A DNA stretch of 64,000 bases from Shewanella electrodiphila. GTDB taxonomy: Bacteria > Pseudomonadota > Gammaproteobacteria > Enterobacterales > Shewanellaceae. Location: NCBI RefSeq assembly GCF_023283985.1, contig NZ_JAKIKU010000011.1, forward strand, positions 1 through 64,000, written 5' to 3'. Below, in pieces: positions 44,773 through 53,173 of the stretch (positions are counted from its first letter, which is position 1; each line of letters starts with the position of its first letter). Made by a program: the position numbers and the translations under genes. The notes beneath the pieces were generated by a model, which searched no databases, had not been told where the DNA came from, and saw only the letters and a program-made list of their open reading frames with translations.

Positions 44773-45294
44773 TTACACTAACGCAAATAGCTGGTTGTGA
44801 TCTGAAGGGGTGGTTTGTTGCTGATAAAACTTGCCGACACGCTCGCCGAGTTGCTGGTAAAAAGCGTCTGACTGCTCTTTATTGGCCTCATTTAATAATA
44901 AGCTTTGGATAGTGCGGTTGTTATCTTGTTTGGCGCTTTTATCTGCTTCAACTGGAGCTGAACTGGCATTTTTTTGTTGAATGTCACGACGTTGGATTGT
45001 CGGATTACTGTTAGCGGCAACACGCAGTAATTGCGGAAAAATGCCTTTTGGCCCTAACGCTTGTTGTTGAGTTAACTGCTGATCAGTCGATTGTTTTTGC
45101 TGCTGCTTTTGCTCGATCAACTCATGACGGGTTAAACGCTCATTTTGCTGATTGTAAGCGCGCTCTTGGTGCGCTTTAGACAATTCTTGCGGCGGCAATA
45201 TCGGTTTAGCTTGCTGGTTATCCGCGCGCGCAAGATCGGTTGCAACATTACTTGTCGCAATCGGTACTTGGGGATAATTGGTCACTACCAGCAT
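44773..45294 (-). CDS. Gln-rich hypothetical protein
   Basis: About 173 residues, rich in Gln, Asn, Ala and Lys (RLTRHELIEQKQQQKQSTDQ and LTQQQALGPKG), with no signal peptide or clear domain. The start at the ATG at 45294 is preferred to the upstream in-frame start. It is a lone gene on the minus strand beside bioH. I do not recognise the family; low-complexity content means coding is likely but not certain. Confidence 0.6.
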   Translation of the reverse strand: MLVVTNYPQVPIATSNVATDLARADNQQAKPILPPQELSKAHQERAYNQQNERLTRHELIEQKQQQKQSTDQQLTQQQALGPKGIFPQLLRVAANSNPTIQRRDIQQKNASSAPVEADKSAKQDNNRTIQSLLLNEANKEQSDAFYQQLGERVGKFYQQQTTPSDHNQLFALV

Positions 45295-45360
45295 AAAGCT
45301 CACTTTGATTATATCGAATAACGTTTAAATTATAGTCAATTTACAAGTGGTTTTATAGGC

Positions 45361-46227
45361 TTAGTCTGTATGTTTTTCGATCCAAGGCAGTAATTCAGCT
45401 AAAAACGCTTGTGGGTGTGAAATGAACGGTGCGTGAGATGCTTTATTGTGAACAACGTCTTCTATACTTGTTGCTTGGGGTAAAAGTTTGATGATCTTTT
45501 TCGGAACTAAACTGTCACATCTGCCCCAAATCCTTAACCATGGTTGTTGGATAGTACTCAGCTGTGAACGTAAATCCACCGTACGCAGCATCCCTAAACC
45601 TTGATCAAGCACGACTTGGCTAGGTAAAGGTTTGGCTAATACCAGTTTCTTAATCGCGGCAATATCATTTTTAGCTGTGTCACTGCCCATGGCTTGAATC
45701 GCTAAAAAACGTTCAACGGTTTTGGCTAAGTTAATTTGCAGTTGCTCAGAAAACTGCGCTAACACCTTAGGTGCGATACCCGGCCATGACGCTTTGTTTT
45801 CAGGTGCTTGATTAACCCTATCTTGGTCACTATCCGTTTGAGCAAAAACGTCTTGGCCACTAAACTCTTGAACAATAGCTTCTTGAGCCATGAAACATGG
45901 TGATGAAGCCACAGTGATTAAGGCTTTAACTGACTCAGGGTAAGTTATAGCGATTTGAGTGGCGACTAAGCCGCCCAATGACCAACCAAGCCACACAGCA
46001 TTTTTTGGTAATTGCTGCGCTAGTTGTGCTGCCCACGCATTGATATCTCCAGTATTTTCAGCACTATCACCAAATCCCGGCAAGTCGACATAATGCACTC
46101 TATAATGACTAAGCGCCGTTTGTAATGGATGAAAAACGGCAGAGTTAACTCCCCAACCATGTAGCAAAACAAGATCTTGGCCTTCGCCCACAGTGTGAAC
46201 GTGTAACTGAGGTAAGTTGGACTGCAC
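45361..46227 (-). CDS. bioH: BioH, pimeloyl-ACP methyl ester esterase
   Basis: 288 residues of the alpha/beta hydrolase fold. LLHGWGVNSAVF forms the oxyanion region, the nucleophile Ser is near residue 83 in GWSLGG, and the His lies in NKASHAPFISHP. The acid Asp is likely in the WGRCDSLVP region. It cleaves pimeloyl-ACP methyl ester in biotin synthesis. Start codon is GTG at 46227 with GAGGAAA upstream. It is divergent from comF, as in many gammaproteobacteria. Confidence 0.92.
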   Translation of the reverse strand: MQSNLPQLHVHTVGEGQDLVLLHGWGVNSAVFHPLQTALSHYRVHYVDLPGFGDSAENTGDINAWAAQLAQQLPKNAVWLGWSLGGLVATQIAITYPESVKALITVASSPCFMAQEAIVQEFSGQDVFAQTDSDQDRVNQAPENKASWPGIAPKVLAQFSEQLQINLAKTVERFLAIQAMGSDTAKNDIAAIKKLVLAKPLPSQVVLDQGLGMLRTVDLRSQLSTIQQPWLRIWGRCDSLVPKKIIKLLPQATSIEDVVHNKASHAPFISHPQAFLAELLPWIEKHTD

Positions 46228-46282
46228 GGGGTTTCCTCAAGATTGAGTTTGGGTTAATTGCCATACAGGATAAGGATATTAT

Positions 46283-47119
46283 ATGGATTGGCAACTCCGA
46301 CAAGCCTGCTATGCAGGCTTTCGCATTGTTAAGCATACAATTTTGCGTAATCTCCCTAATCGCTGCATGTTATGCAGCCAGGATATTGAGCAGTATGATC
46401 TGCAGAAACCGCATTCTGGCGTGTGCCAGCACTGTTTAGTGGCAGGACTTTATCAGCATGAAGTCTGCTTAGGATGCGGTAAGACCATGATGCTATTACA
46501 GCGCTATTGTGGCCAATGTCAGTCAACTGAGCCAATTATGGTTATTGCGCCATGCAGTTATCATCAAGGGTTAGGTGAATTGATTGCAGCGATAAAATAT
46601 CAACAACAATGTGCCTCATTAGCGGCGTTAGTGCAGGTACTGGCTATTCGAGTGATGGATTTGGTTGCGAGGGATATGATTCAATTACCACAAGTGCTCA
46701 TTCCTGTGCCGCTGCATCCCAATCGCTTAAAGTCGCGCGGATTTAATCAAGCATGGTTAATTGCCAAAGCATTAAGCCAACAACTGGGCATTGTCATGGA
46801 TGATGCCTTGTTAGTGAGGGATGTTGATACCCAAGCACAAGCCGGATTAGATGGCAAAGCAAGGCGATTAAATTGCGCGGGGGCATTTAGCTTAAACTTA
46901 AATGCTTCAAGCTCAAACACTTCAAGTTTAAACACTTCAAGTTTAAACACTTCAAGTTTAAATGCTAAAAGCGTGACTTATCAGAGAGTTGCATTGATTG
47001 ATGATGTCGTCACTACTGGCACCACAGTGAATGAAATTAGCCAATTGTTTGCAGCCGAATATGTCCATGTACAATGCTGGTGCTTAGCTAGAGCTGAAGC
47101 ACCAGGGTTACTTAAATAA
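46283..47119 (+). CDS. ComF family protein (phosphoribosyltransferase-like)
   Basis: 278 residues. N-terminal zinc-finger-like cysteines (CMLCSQDIEQ, CQHC, CLGCGK, CGQC) precede a phosphoribosyltransferase domain with VALIDDVVTTGTTVNE. E. coli GntX/ComF sits beside bioH and nfuA; the bioH link is kept here. A 20-residue insertion (SSSNTSSLNTSSLNTSSLN) disrupts the loop before the VALIDDVVTTG motif; it is encoded by a 15-bp tandem repeat. AAGGAT precedes the ATG. Exact function in DNA uptake or gluconate use is uncertain. Confidence 0.88.
   Translation: MDWQLRQACYAGFRIVKHTILRNLPNRCMLCSQDIEQYDLQKPHSGVCQHCLVAGLYQHEVCLGCGKTMMLLQRYCGQCQSTEPIMVIAPCSYHQGLGELIAAIKYQQQCASLAALVQVLAIRVMDLVARDMIQLPQVLIPVPLHPNRLKSRGFNQAWLIAKALSQQLGIVMDDALLVRDVDTQAQAGLDGKARRLNCAGAFSLNLNASSSNTSSLNTSSLNTSSLNAKSVTYQRVALIDDVVTTGTTVNEISQLFAAEYVHVQCWCLARAEAPGLLK
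46901..46960 (+). repeat. 15-bp in-frame tandem repeat inside comF
   Basis: Four units: one variant AATGCTTCAAGCTCA, then three exact copies of AACACTTCAAGTTTA. Each adds five residues (NTSSL). Being a multiple of three, gain or loss of units keeps the frame. Confidence 0.92.
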
Positions 47120-47127
47120 TGTTTGGG

Positions 47128-49755
47128 CTATTGTGATGGCACAAAATACAGTGCATTGGCATAGACTTTTTCTGAGCCTAGCCAGATGTTTCGGAATAAT
47201 AAATTATCCGCCAGGGCGACAATTTTACCTTTACCTTTGGTTTCAACTATCATCGCAGGGGTATTGGCAAATGCGCGTTGATATTCATTAGCAAGGTAGC
47301 CACTAATCAATAAGTCGTTCTCATATTTCGCTGCGACAATAAATGGCGTTGAAGTGAGGTTGAAACTGATTTCGCGGTTTTTCATCACAGGCAGTGGATT
47401 AGGTAAACCAAAGGCGACAGGGTGAGTCGCATCAAGCTTTAAGGCTACGATCGCGCCGCCGATAGATTGACGTGCTTTTAATTTAGATTGATCGCCATAA
47501 TCCATGCCCGATGTGATGAAGAGATTATTCAGTTCACGACTGGTTTTGGGTTCAGAATTTAAGATATTACGCTTATTAAGCCAAACTAATGCCCGCTTTT
47601 GCGCCACAATGGTGCCGCCTTCTGTTACGTATTGACCTAACTTTCTTGAGGTCGCATCGCTGATCAAATGATAAGGCCCATCAGCCATAAAAATATGGCT
47701 GTATGCCGATAAATCTAGTGATACCAAACGTTCTGTATTCACCATGGTTGTGGCTATACCTAGAGTCTTATCAAGGTAATGCCACATCTGACCGGTTTCT
47801 GAAGCATTGGTGTCTGCGCCTGTGATGATCAAAGGTGTTACGGGTTTTACTTTGATGAAATCATCGCTGCCTAAGTCCATTCCTGTAGCAGCATGTGAAC
47901 TGGCAGATGCGACAACATCGACTTGGTGTTGTTGCGCGAGCGTTGCCACGATTTCTGCTAACTCAATGGCAGTGAAATTTTGCTGTTTCAGTGGGATTTG
48001 CAAACTACCAGCAACAAATTTTATGGCTTGTTTGCTGGTTTGAGGTTTTTCAGCTGTGCGATTGCCAATATTGACATTAAGGCTGAATGGTTTTTGCGCA
48101 TACTTAACTATTACGCCTTGTTGGAGCAATTGCTGCAGCAATGGAGCCGCCGCAGCTTGTTGCCAATCAATCACCAAAGCCACGCTGTCTTTAGGGTAGG
48201 TTGCTTTGGTTATCTTGCCGTTTGGTTTGTCTGATAAGTACTTGGCACTGGGTTTGGCTTTTTTGATCAAACTTAAGCTTAAGGCTGATTCAAAATTCCA
48301 CGTCGAAATATCGTAAAAGGTTTCATCTTTAAACTCGGTTCTTTTATCAAATAACGCCTCTAATAAGTCGTGTTGCGGCTGACTATCTGGAATAAACACA
48401 CTGTCTTGAGGTGTGAAGTTAATATCATCATCTTCAATGACAGTGTTGAGGTATTTAACGCTAATTTTGTGCTGGGCTAATATGCTCACCAACTCATTGA
48501 TATGCGTTGCGCCGCCATGGGCTTTGACTAATCTGCCAGACTGTTTACCTTCTCGATAACGCTTGATGTTGCTTGAGAAGAAGTCAGTTTGATACTTCAT
48601 CAACTTTTTACGTAATGCGTGCGCACCTTTTAGGCTAGAAATAGAGGTCGCAAATTGGTTATCAATACTCTCAGCTAAAGTCACCACACCATTGGGTGAG
48701 TCTTGGGCTTGGCCGCGTGAGCTGGCTTGTTCAAACAAGATACCGACAGCGCCATTGATATCAGGGTAGGTTGAGCCTTTACCGTAAAAGAAGTCATCAA
48801 ACATTTGACCGCTAAAATACACTTGTTTGACTTCATCTAAAGCTTGGCGATGAAACGCTGCCAGCTCATTTGATAATGCTTGATTGGCAGGTTTGGTTAA
48901 TGGGTTAACGCGGTCAGGTACTCCAGGCTGGAAAAAGTACGACTGTTGATGCCACATTTCATGGAAATCACCCACATAGTGGGGCTGCCATTTATGGAAA
49001 AAAGCCACGCGACCTTGAGATGCAGGGTGGCGCAAGAAAAGCCAATCGCGGTTTAAATCAGCTAAATAGTGATTAAAACGTCCACCTGGCCAGTCTTGAT
49101 TATGTTCACGGTGATTATTATCAGTAACAATGACTTGGCCTTTATTATTGTTGGCCCAATTTGAAAAGCGGTCAAAACCATCAGGGTTTTGGGTTGGAGT
49201 AAGTAAAATGACGGTATCGTCGAGTAACTCTTTTACCCAAGGCGTATTAGCTGCAGCTAGGTAGTGACTTAATGCCAATGCGGCATGGGCGCCACTGGCT
49301 TCATCACCATGAATAGAATACGCTAGCCACACGACCAATGGATTTTGATTAGTGCGGTTGGTTTGCATGGTGCCGTATTTAATATTACTGCGATATTCGA
49401 TGATGTCGGCAAGGTTTTTCTGGTTTTTTTCAGAGGTGATCACCGCTGTGATTTGCTCGCGGCGTTCTTCACTATAACCTGCTGAATCTAAAGATACTCG
49501 GTCGCTTTCACTTGCCAGTAGTTGCAGGTAGTGATTAATCTGATCATGGCGTAAATGCCATTCACCCAATGGGTAACCTAAATACTCTGCAGGTTGAGTT
49601 AAATGAGTATTGATATCCTCAGTGAGTAAAGCTTGTTCAATACGGGTATTGGCAGCAGAAATATCACTAGCAGATGCCATAAAAGGCATGCAGATAAAAA
49701 ATGTCATCAGCGTTCTAACTGAAAAACGAGCGAGCAAGGCATGTAAGCTAATCAT
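47128..49755 (-). CDS. M14-family zinc carboxypeptidase
   Basis: 875 residues with an N-terminal hydrophobic signal (LMTFFICMPFMASASD). The first zinc motif is in YSIHGDEASGAHAA (HxxE), a further His is near LVGDFHEMW, and the region LTPTQNPDGFDRFS fits the M14 fold. A C-terminal part of about 400 residues is not recognised. Such secreted enzymes remove C-terminal residues from peptides. It sits between comF and nfuA, which are adjacent in E. coli. Confidence 0.85.
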   Translation of the reverse strand: MISLHALLARFSVRTLMTFFICMPFMASASDISAANTRIEQALLTEDINTHLTQPAEYLGYPLGEWHLRHDQINHYLQLLASESDRVSLDSAGYSEERREQITAVITSEKNQKNLADIIEYRSNIKYGTMQTNRTNQNPLVVWLAYSIHGDEASGAHAALALSHYLAAANTPWVKELLDDTVILLTPTQNPDGFDRFSNWANNNKGQVIVTDNNHREHNQDWPGGRFNHYLADLNRDWLFLRHPASQGRVAFFHKWQPHYVGDFHEMWHQQSYFFQPGVPDRVNPLTKPANQALSNELAAFHRQALDEVKQVYFSGQMFDDFFYGKGSTYPDINGAVGILFEQASSRGQAQDSPNGVVTLAESIDNQFATSISSLKGAHALRKKLMKYQTDFFSSNIKRYREGKQSGRLVKAHGGATHINELVSILAQHKISVKYLNTVIEDDDINFTPQDSVFIPDSQPQHDLLEALFDKRTEFKDETFYDISTWNFESALSLSLIKKAKPSAKYLSDKPNGKITKATYPKDSVALVIDWQQAAAAPLLQQLLQQGVIVKYAQKPFSLNVNIGNRTAEKPQTSKQAIKFVAGSLQIPLKQQNFTAIELAEIVATLAQQHQVDVVASASSHAATGMDLGSDDFIKVKPVTPLIITGADTNASETGQMWHYLDKTLGIATTMVNTERLVSLDLSAYSHIFMADGPYHLISDATSRKLGQYVTEGGTIVAQKRALVWLNKRNILNSEPKTSRELNNLFITSGMDYGDQSKLKARQSIGGAIVALKLDATHPVAFGLPNPLPVMKNREISFNLTSTPFIVAAKYENDLLISGYLANEYQRAFANTPAMIVETKGKGKIVALADNLLFRNIWLGSEKVYANALYFVPSQ

Positions 49756-50001
49756 ATGAGAAACAAGATCATAAAAAGAAAACCGTAGGGTAACAATAAA
49801 GTGATTAGTCTTAAATCTCCATTAAAAACCGACACAAAGAGACTATTTTTTGTCACACTTGCTTGATGCAGGACTATAAAGCAGAGGCAACTAAGAGTAT
49901 CATGTCGCTAAACCTACTAAATTACTCAAGTACTACCTTATTTAAGTCAGTTCTTAATTAAGTTAATGCTTACTCAAGTACTACCCAACGGAGCAGTTTT
50001 T

Positions 50002-50580
50002 ATGATCAACATTACTGATACGGCTCAGGCTCATTTTGTAAAATTACTGGCCGATCAACCTGAAGGCACTCATATCCGTGTGTTTGTCATCAGTCCAGGT
50101 ACCGCTCAAGCTGAGTGCGGTGTATCTTACTGTCCACCAGATGCTGTTGAAGCTGATGATACTGAATTACCGTTTACAGGTTTTAGTGCCATGGTTGACG
50201 AAAAGAGTGCACCATTTTTAGAAGAAGCGAGCATCGACTTTGTGACTGACCAACTTGGTTCACAATTAACGCTTAAAGCACCAAATGCTAAAATGCGTAA
50301 AGTGGCTTCTGACGCACCACTAAAAGAGCGTATTGAGTATGTGATTCAATCAGAAATCAACCCTCAGTTAGCAAGCCATGGTGGTAACATCATGTTAGTA
50401 GAAATTACTGAAGAAGGCGTTGCTGTACTTCAGTTTGGCGGTGGTTGTAATGGTTGTTCTCAAGTTGATATCACATTAAAAGATGGTATCGAGAAGCAGC
50501 TATTAGATATGTTCCCTGGTGAGTTAGCTGGCGTGAAAGACGTGACAGATCATCAACATGGTTCACATTCTTATCAGTAA
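50002..50580 (+). CDS. nfuA: NfuA Fe-S cluster biogenesis protein
   Basis: 192 residues, as in E. coli. An A-type-like N-terminal domain is followed by a NifU C-terminal domain with the cluster-binding CNGCSQ near residue 150 (FGGGCNGCSQVDITLK). It carries 4Fe-4S clusters to client proteins and works under iron or oxidative stress. The ATG at 50002 follows GGAG at 8 bases; the longer frame from 49966 was rejected. It ends at a perfect hairpin. Confidence 0.96.
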   Translation: MINITDTAQAHFVKLLADQPEGTHIRVFVISPGTAQAECGVSYCPPDAVEADDTELPFTGFSAMVDEKSAPFLEEASIDFVTDQLGSQLTLKAPNAKMRKVASDAPLKERIEYVIQSEINPQLASHGGNIMLVEITEEGVAVLQFGGGCNGCSQVDITLKDGIEKQLLDMFPGELAGVKDVTDHQHGSHSYQ

Positions 50581-50605
50581 GCACTAAGGTGTGATGACTG
50601 ATAAT

Positions 50606-50632
50606 AAACGCAGCGTTAAGCTGCGTTTTTTT
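50606..50632 (+). terminator. Rho-independent terminator of nfuA
   Basis: AAACGCAGC, loop GTTAA, then GCTGCGTTTTTTT. A perfect stem with a T run directly after, about 25 bases past the stop. Confidence 0.93.
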
Positions 50633-50787
50633 ATGTCTATAGATCCGTTATTGACTCATTGATCTGAGCTATATAGCCAACATTTATCCTGTATTGATGA
50701 ATAAATGAGTACTTTAGGCTTAGTGTTTAACGTACTATTAACAAGCTTGTGTTATACCTTAAGTAAGCTAACGCCGAGGAGTATGGT

Positions 50788-51381
50788 GTGATTAATGATA
50801 TTTACCCTTCTAAACTGCCAACTCGAAACACAGGTTTTACCTTAATTGAGCTTGTGGTTGTGATTATCGTATTGGCAATTTTAGCCGTTATTGCAGTCAG
50901 TAAGTTTATTGATGTTAAGCGTGACGCAGAGATAAGTCGAGTTCAGGCCATAGCAGCATCATTTGAACAGTCTGTGACTTTTTCTCACACTCGTTGGCAA
51001 TTGATTGGTGGCAGTGATCCGATGAATGATTTGCCTGACTTTGCTAATAATGACCTTGATATGAATACTTTTGGCTACCCATTAGGCACAGGAAAAGGTA
51101 ACCCTATGGGCAACCCTGTGAACATAGGGCCAGGGCAAGGCGGTTGTGTCGATTTGTGGAATGCTTTGATAGAAAGCCCGCCATCAGTTGCTATTAGAAA
51201 TACAACGGACGATGTTGAATTTGAGTCATATCGCCATGCTGCAGACGGTGGCAGCGGTGCGACCCAGTGTACTTATGTATTAAGGACATTAGGCGATACA
51301 GCGGGAAGAAATAGAGCTGAAATTAAGATTGTTTACGACTCTATCGAAGGCACCGTGAATGCCTTTATCGAGGACTCTTAA
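50788..51381 (+). CDS. Type IV pilin-like protein (prepilin)
   Basis: 197 residues. A basic leader of about 15 residues is followed by the prepilin cleavage motif GFTLIELVVVIIVLAILAVIA, with the Glu5 of mature pilins. The rest is a globular domain with Gly/Asn repeats and two Cys (GGCVDL, QCTYV) that could form a disulfide. The GTG at 50788 is set by GAGGAG 6 bases upstream; the ATG just before runs into a stop. It is not near pilus assembly genes, so its partner system is unknown. It may be a minor or MSHA-like pilin. Confidence 0.85.
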   Translation: MINDIYPSKLPTRNTGFTLIELVVVIIVLAILAVIAVSKFIDVKRDAEISRVQAIAASFEQSVTFSHTRWQLIGGSDPMNDLPDFANNDLDMNTFGYPLGTGKGNPMGNPVNIGPGQGGCVDLWNALIESPPSVAIRNTTDDVEFESYRHAADGGSGATQCTYVLRTLGDTAGRNRAEIKIVYDSIEGTVNAFIEDS

Positions 51382-51451
51382 ACTTAGGCTTGAGTCATTT
51401 TTTGATGGCTTGATAGGGCATTGATGACTAAATCACTTTGATACGAGATTC

Positions 51452-51494
51452 AATAAAAACGGCTTGCTGATTTCAGCAAGCCGTTTTTATTTTT
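51452..51494. terminator. Bidirectional terminator between pilin gene and PepSY gene
   Basis: AATAAAAACGGCTTGCTGA pairs perfectly with TCAGCAAGCCGTTTTTATT. It lies between two convergent genes. Confidence 0.93.
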
Positions 51495-51520
51495 AGCTTA
51501 AAGCATTGATGCAAAATGGC

Positions 51521-52594
51521 TTATTTAGACCGTTTCTTGAAAATGCGGCGGTAAAAAGTCACTGCGCTGAATAGTAAGATCGCAGTACCGATAAACGCGA
51601 TAACAGTAATAAAGGCCACATATTTGAATGGCATATTTAACGCATCATGTAAGGGTCTGACAAATGTCGCGACTTTGCCTGAAAGTGGGCGATCACTGTG
51701 CAACAGAGCTGATTGTATTTTGCCTTGCTCATAATTCATGGTGATGCTGTCAGCTTGACGTAACCAAACATCGCTGTGGGTATCAAAACGGATGCTGTAA
51801 TTCAGCTCTTGTGGTCCTTTAGGTTTTTCTGCACCTGGTTCAGGTTTACGCTTACGCGGCTTGTTCACCGAAACCATATTGGAATCTGGCCACATATCTT
51901 GTGCAGTTTGTAGCTGACTTTGCCAATCACTTTTTTGGCTAACAGGATATTGTATTTCAGCTGCTGGTTGCTTTAATGCATCCATCCACAAACCTTTATA
52001 AGTGATTAAAAAGCCTGTGATACATAATAAGAATAATGGTACTGAGATAAACAGCCCTAACTGAATATGACTTTTTACCAGGCTGCTTGATTTAGTGTTA
52101 CTTGGTATTGAGTGTTTCAGCCTAAAGGTTTTACGTACTCGCCACCAAAGGTAAATACCCACTAAAGTGACTAACCCACCAATCATCGAAGCCCAAGCGT
52201 TCAGGTATTTACCAAAATCACCTAACAGGAAATTTCTGTGTAACCAAAACATAGTGCTATAAAGCGGAATATCTCTCATTTTATAAGTTGAGAGCTCGTT
52301 CAAGTCTTGATCAAAAGCAATCGATTGACCACGAGTTGCGACTTCAATATATGGCGAGTATTCAGTTGGAAAGCGAACCGTCCCCATATCAGGGTATCGC
52401 TCGAATAAGGTCTCAGTGACATAGGCTTTTTGTTCAATGGATAGCGGCGCATATTGCTGCCCTTTATCATCCATTCTTTTCAGCATGTCCATACCGCCAA
52501 GATAAACACCTGTGACTAATACAATTAGCATTGAAATGCTGATGACAAAGCCAACCCAGTTATGAAACCATTTTAAAGCAGGGACTACATTCAT
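51521..52594 (-). CDS. PepSY-type inner-membrane protein, likely siderophore reductase
   Basis: 357 residues with four membrane segments (about 15-35, 135-155, 185-210, 325-348). Conserved-looking histidines lie at FHNWVG, LHRNFLLG, KSHIQLG and RPLHDAL, resembling the heme-coordinating positions in FoxB/PiuB-type reductases. It diverges from a siderophore receptor and has a Fur-like box before its start, so a role in reducing ferric siderophore is plausible but inferred. Confidence 0.8.
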   Translation of the reverse strand: MNVVPALKWFHNWVGFVISISMLIVLVTGVYLGGMDMLKRMDDKGQQYAPLSIEQKAYVTETLFERYPDMGTVRFPTEYSPYIEVATRGQSIAFDQDLNELSTYKMRDIPLYSTMFWLHRNFLLGDFGKYLNAWASMIGGLVTLVGIYLWWRVRKTFRLKHSIPSNTKSSSLVKSHIQLGLFISVPLFLLCITGFLITYKGLWMDALKQPAAEIQYPVSQKSDWQSQLQTAQDMWPDSNMVSVNKPRKRKPEPGAEKPKGPQELNYSIRFDTHSDVWLRQADSITMNYEQGKIQSALLHSDRPLSGKVATFVRPLHDALNMPFKYVAFITVIAFIGTAILLFSAVTFYRRIFKKRSK

Positions 52595-52689
52595 ATTGAA
52601 ACTCTTAAGTGTAAGTTGGCCGTAACCAAATCATGACGATTATGTTTGCTGATATTGAACAAACTCGTGCTGACAACAAAAATTTCGTG

Positions 52690-52708
52690 AATGATAATTA
52701 ATCTCATT
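52690..52708 (-). promoter_or_regulatory. Fur box before the PepSY gene
   Basis: AATGATAATTAATCTCATT fits the Fur consensus with inverted arms. It lies 96 bases upstream of the PepSY start. Confidence 0.75.
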
Positions 52709-53040
52709 TATTTACACAATTAAAGAAATGTAAAGACTGGCCTTATTCGAAATTATTGCTATTCAGATCACAAATTAGCTTATTTAGTCAGTTCTTAATG
52801 TTTTAACATTTGAATAACTATTCAGGTTATTTCTTGACCGTTAACTCACAGTGTACAGATTGAAACCTCATTTTTAATGGATTTTAAAGCAATCTTCTTT
52901 TTGTTAAGCGTTTGTTGCGTAGTGCTTTTATATTTTTGGGATAGGGGAGGTTACAGGGGCTGAAATTGAATGCTTATTACAAGTGAAAAGTTTTATTAAC
53001 ATTAATCTTAGTTAATATGCAATAACTATTCATCGATGGT

Positions 53041-53059
53041 AATGAGATTTACTCTCATT
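53041..53059 (+). promoter_or_regulatory. Fur box, distal, before the siderophore receptor
   Basis: AATGAGATTTACTCTCATT has seven-base arms AATGAGA and TCTCATT that are exact complements. The arm sequence is a Fur variant (GAGA in place of GATA). Confidence 0.65.
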
Positions 53060-53122
53060 AGTGCAGTCCTTCACACTTCTTTACATTAACTGACAAAAAC
53101 TCTTCACAAACAGTGAAACGCA

Positions 53123-53141
53123 AATGATAATCCGTCTCATT
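53123..53141 (+). promoter_or_regulatory. Fur box, proximal, before the siderophore receptor
   Basis: AATGATAATCCGTCTCATT with imperfect inverted arms, 33 bases upstream of the receptor start. Two sites may give tighter repression. Confidence 0.7.
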
Positions 53142-53173
53142 AACGGTTATTGCCAATTTAAGGTCTACTTTGT

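Larger units (their letters stand above)
52595..53173. other. Iron-regulated intergenic region
   Basis: 579 AT-rich bases between the divergent PepSY and receptor genes. Contains three Fur-box-like repeats (52690, 53041, 53123), listed separately. No other feature seen. Confidence 0.7.
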
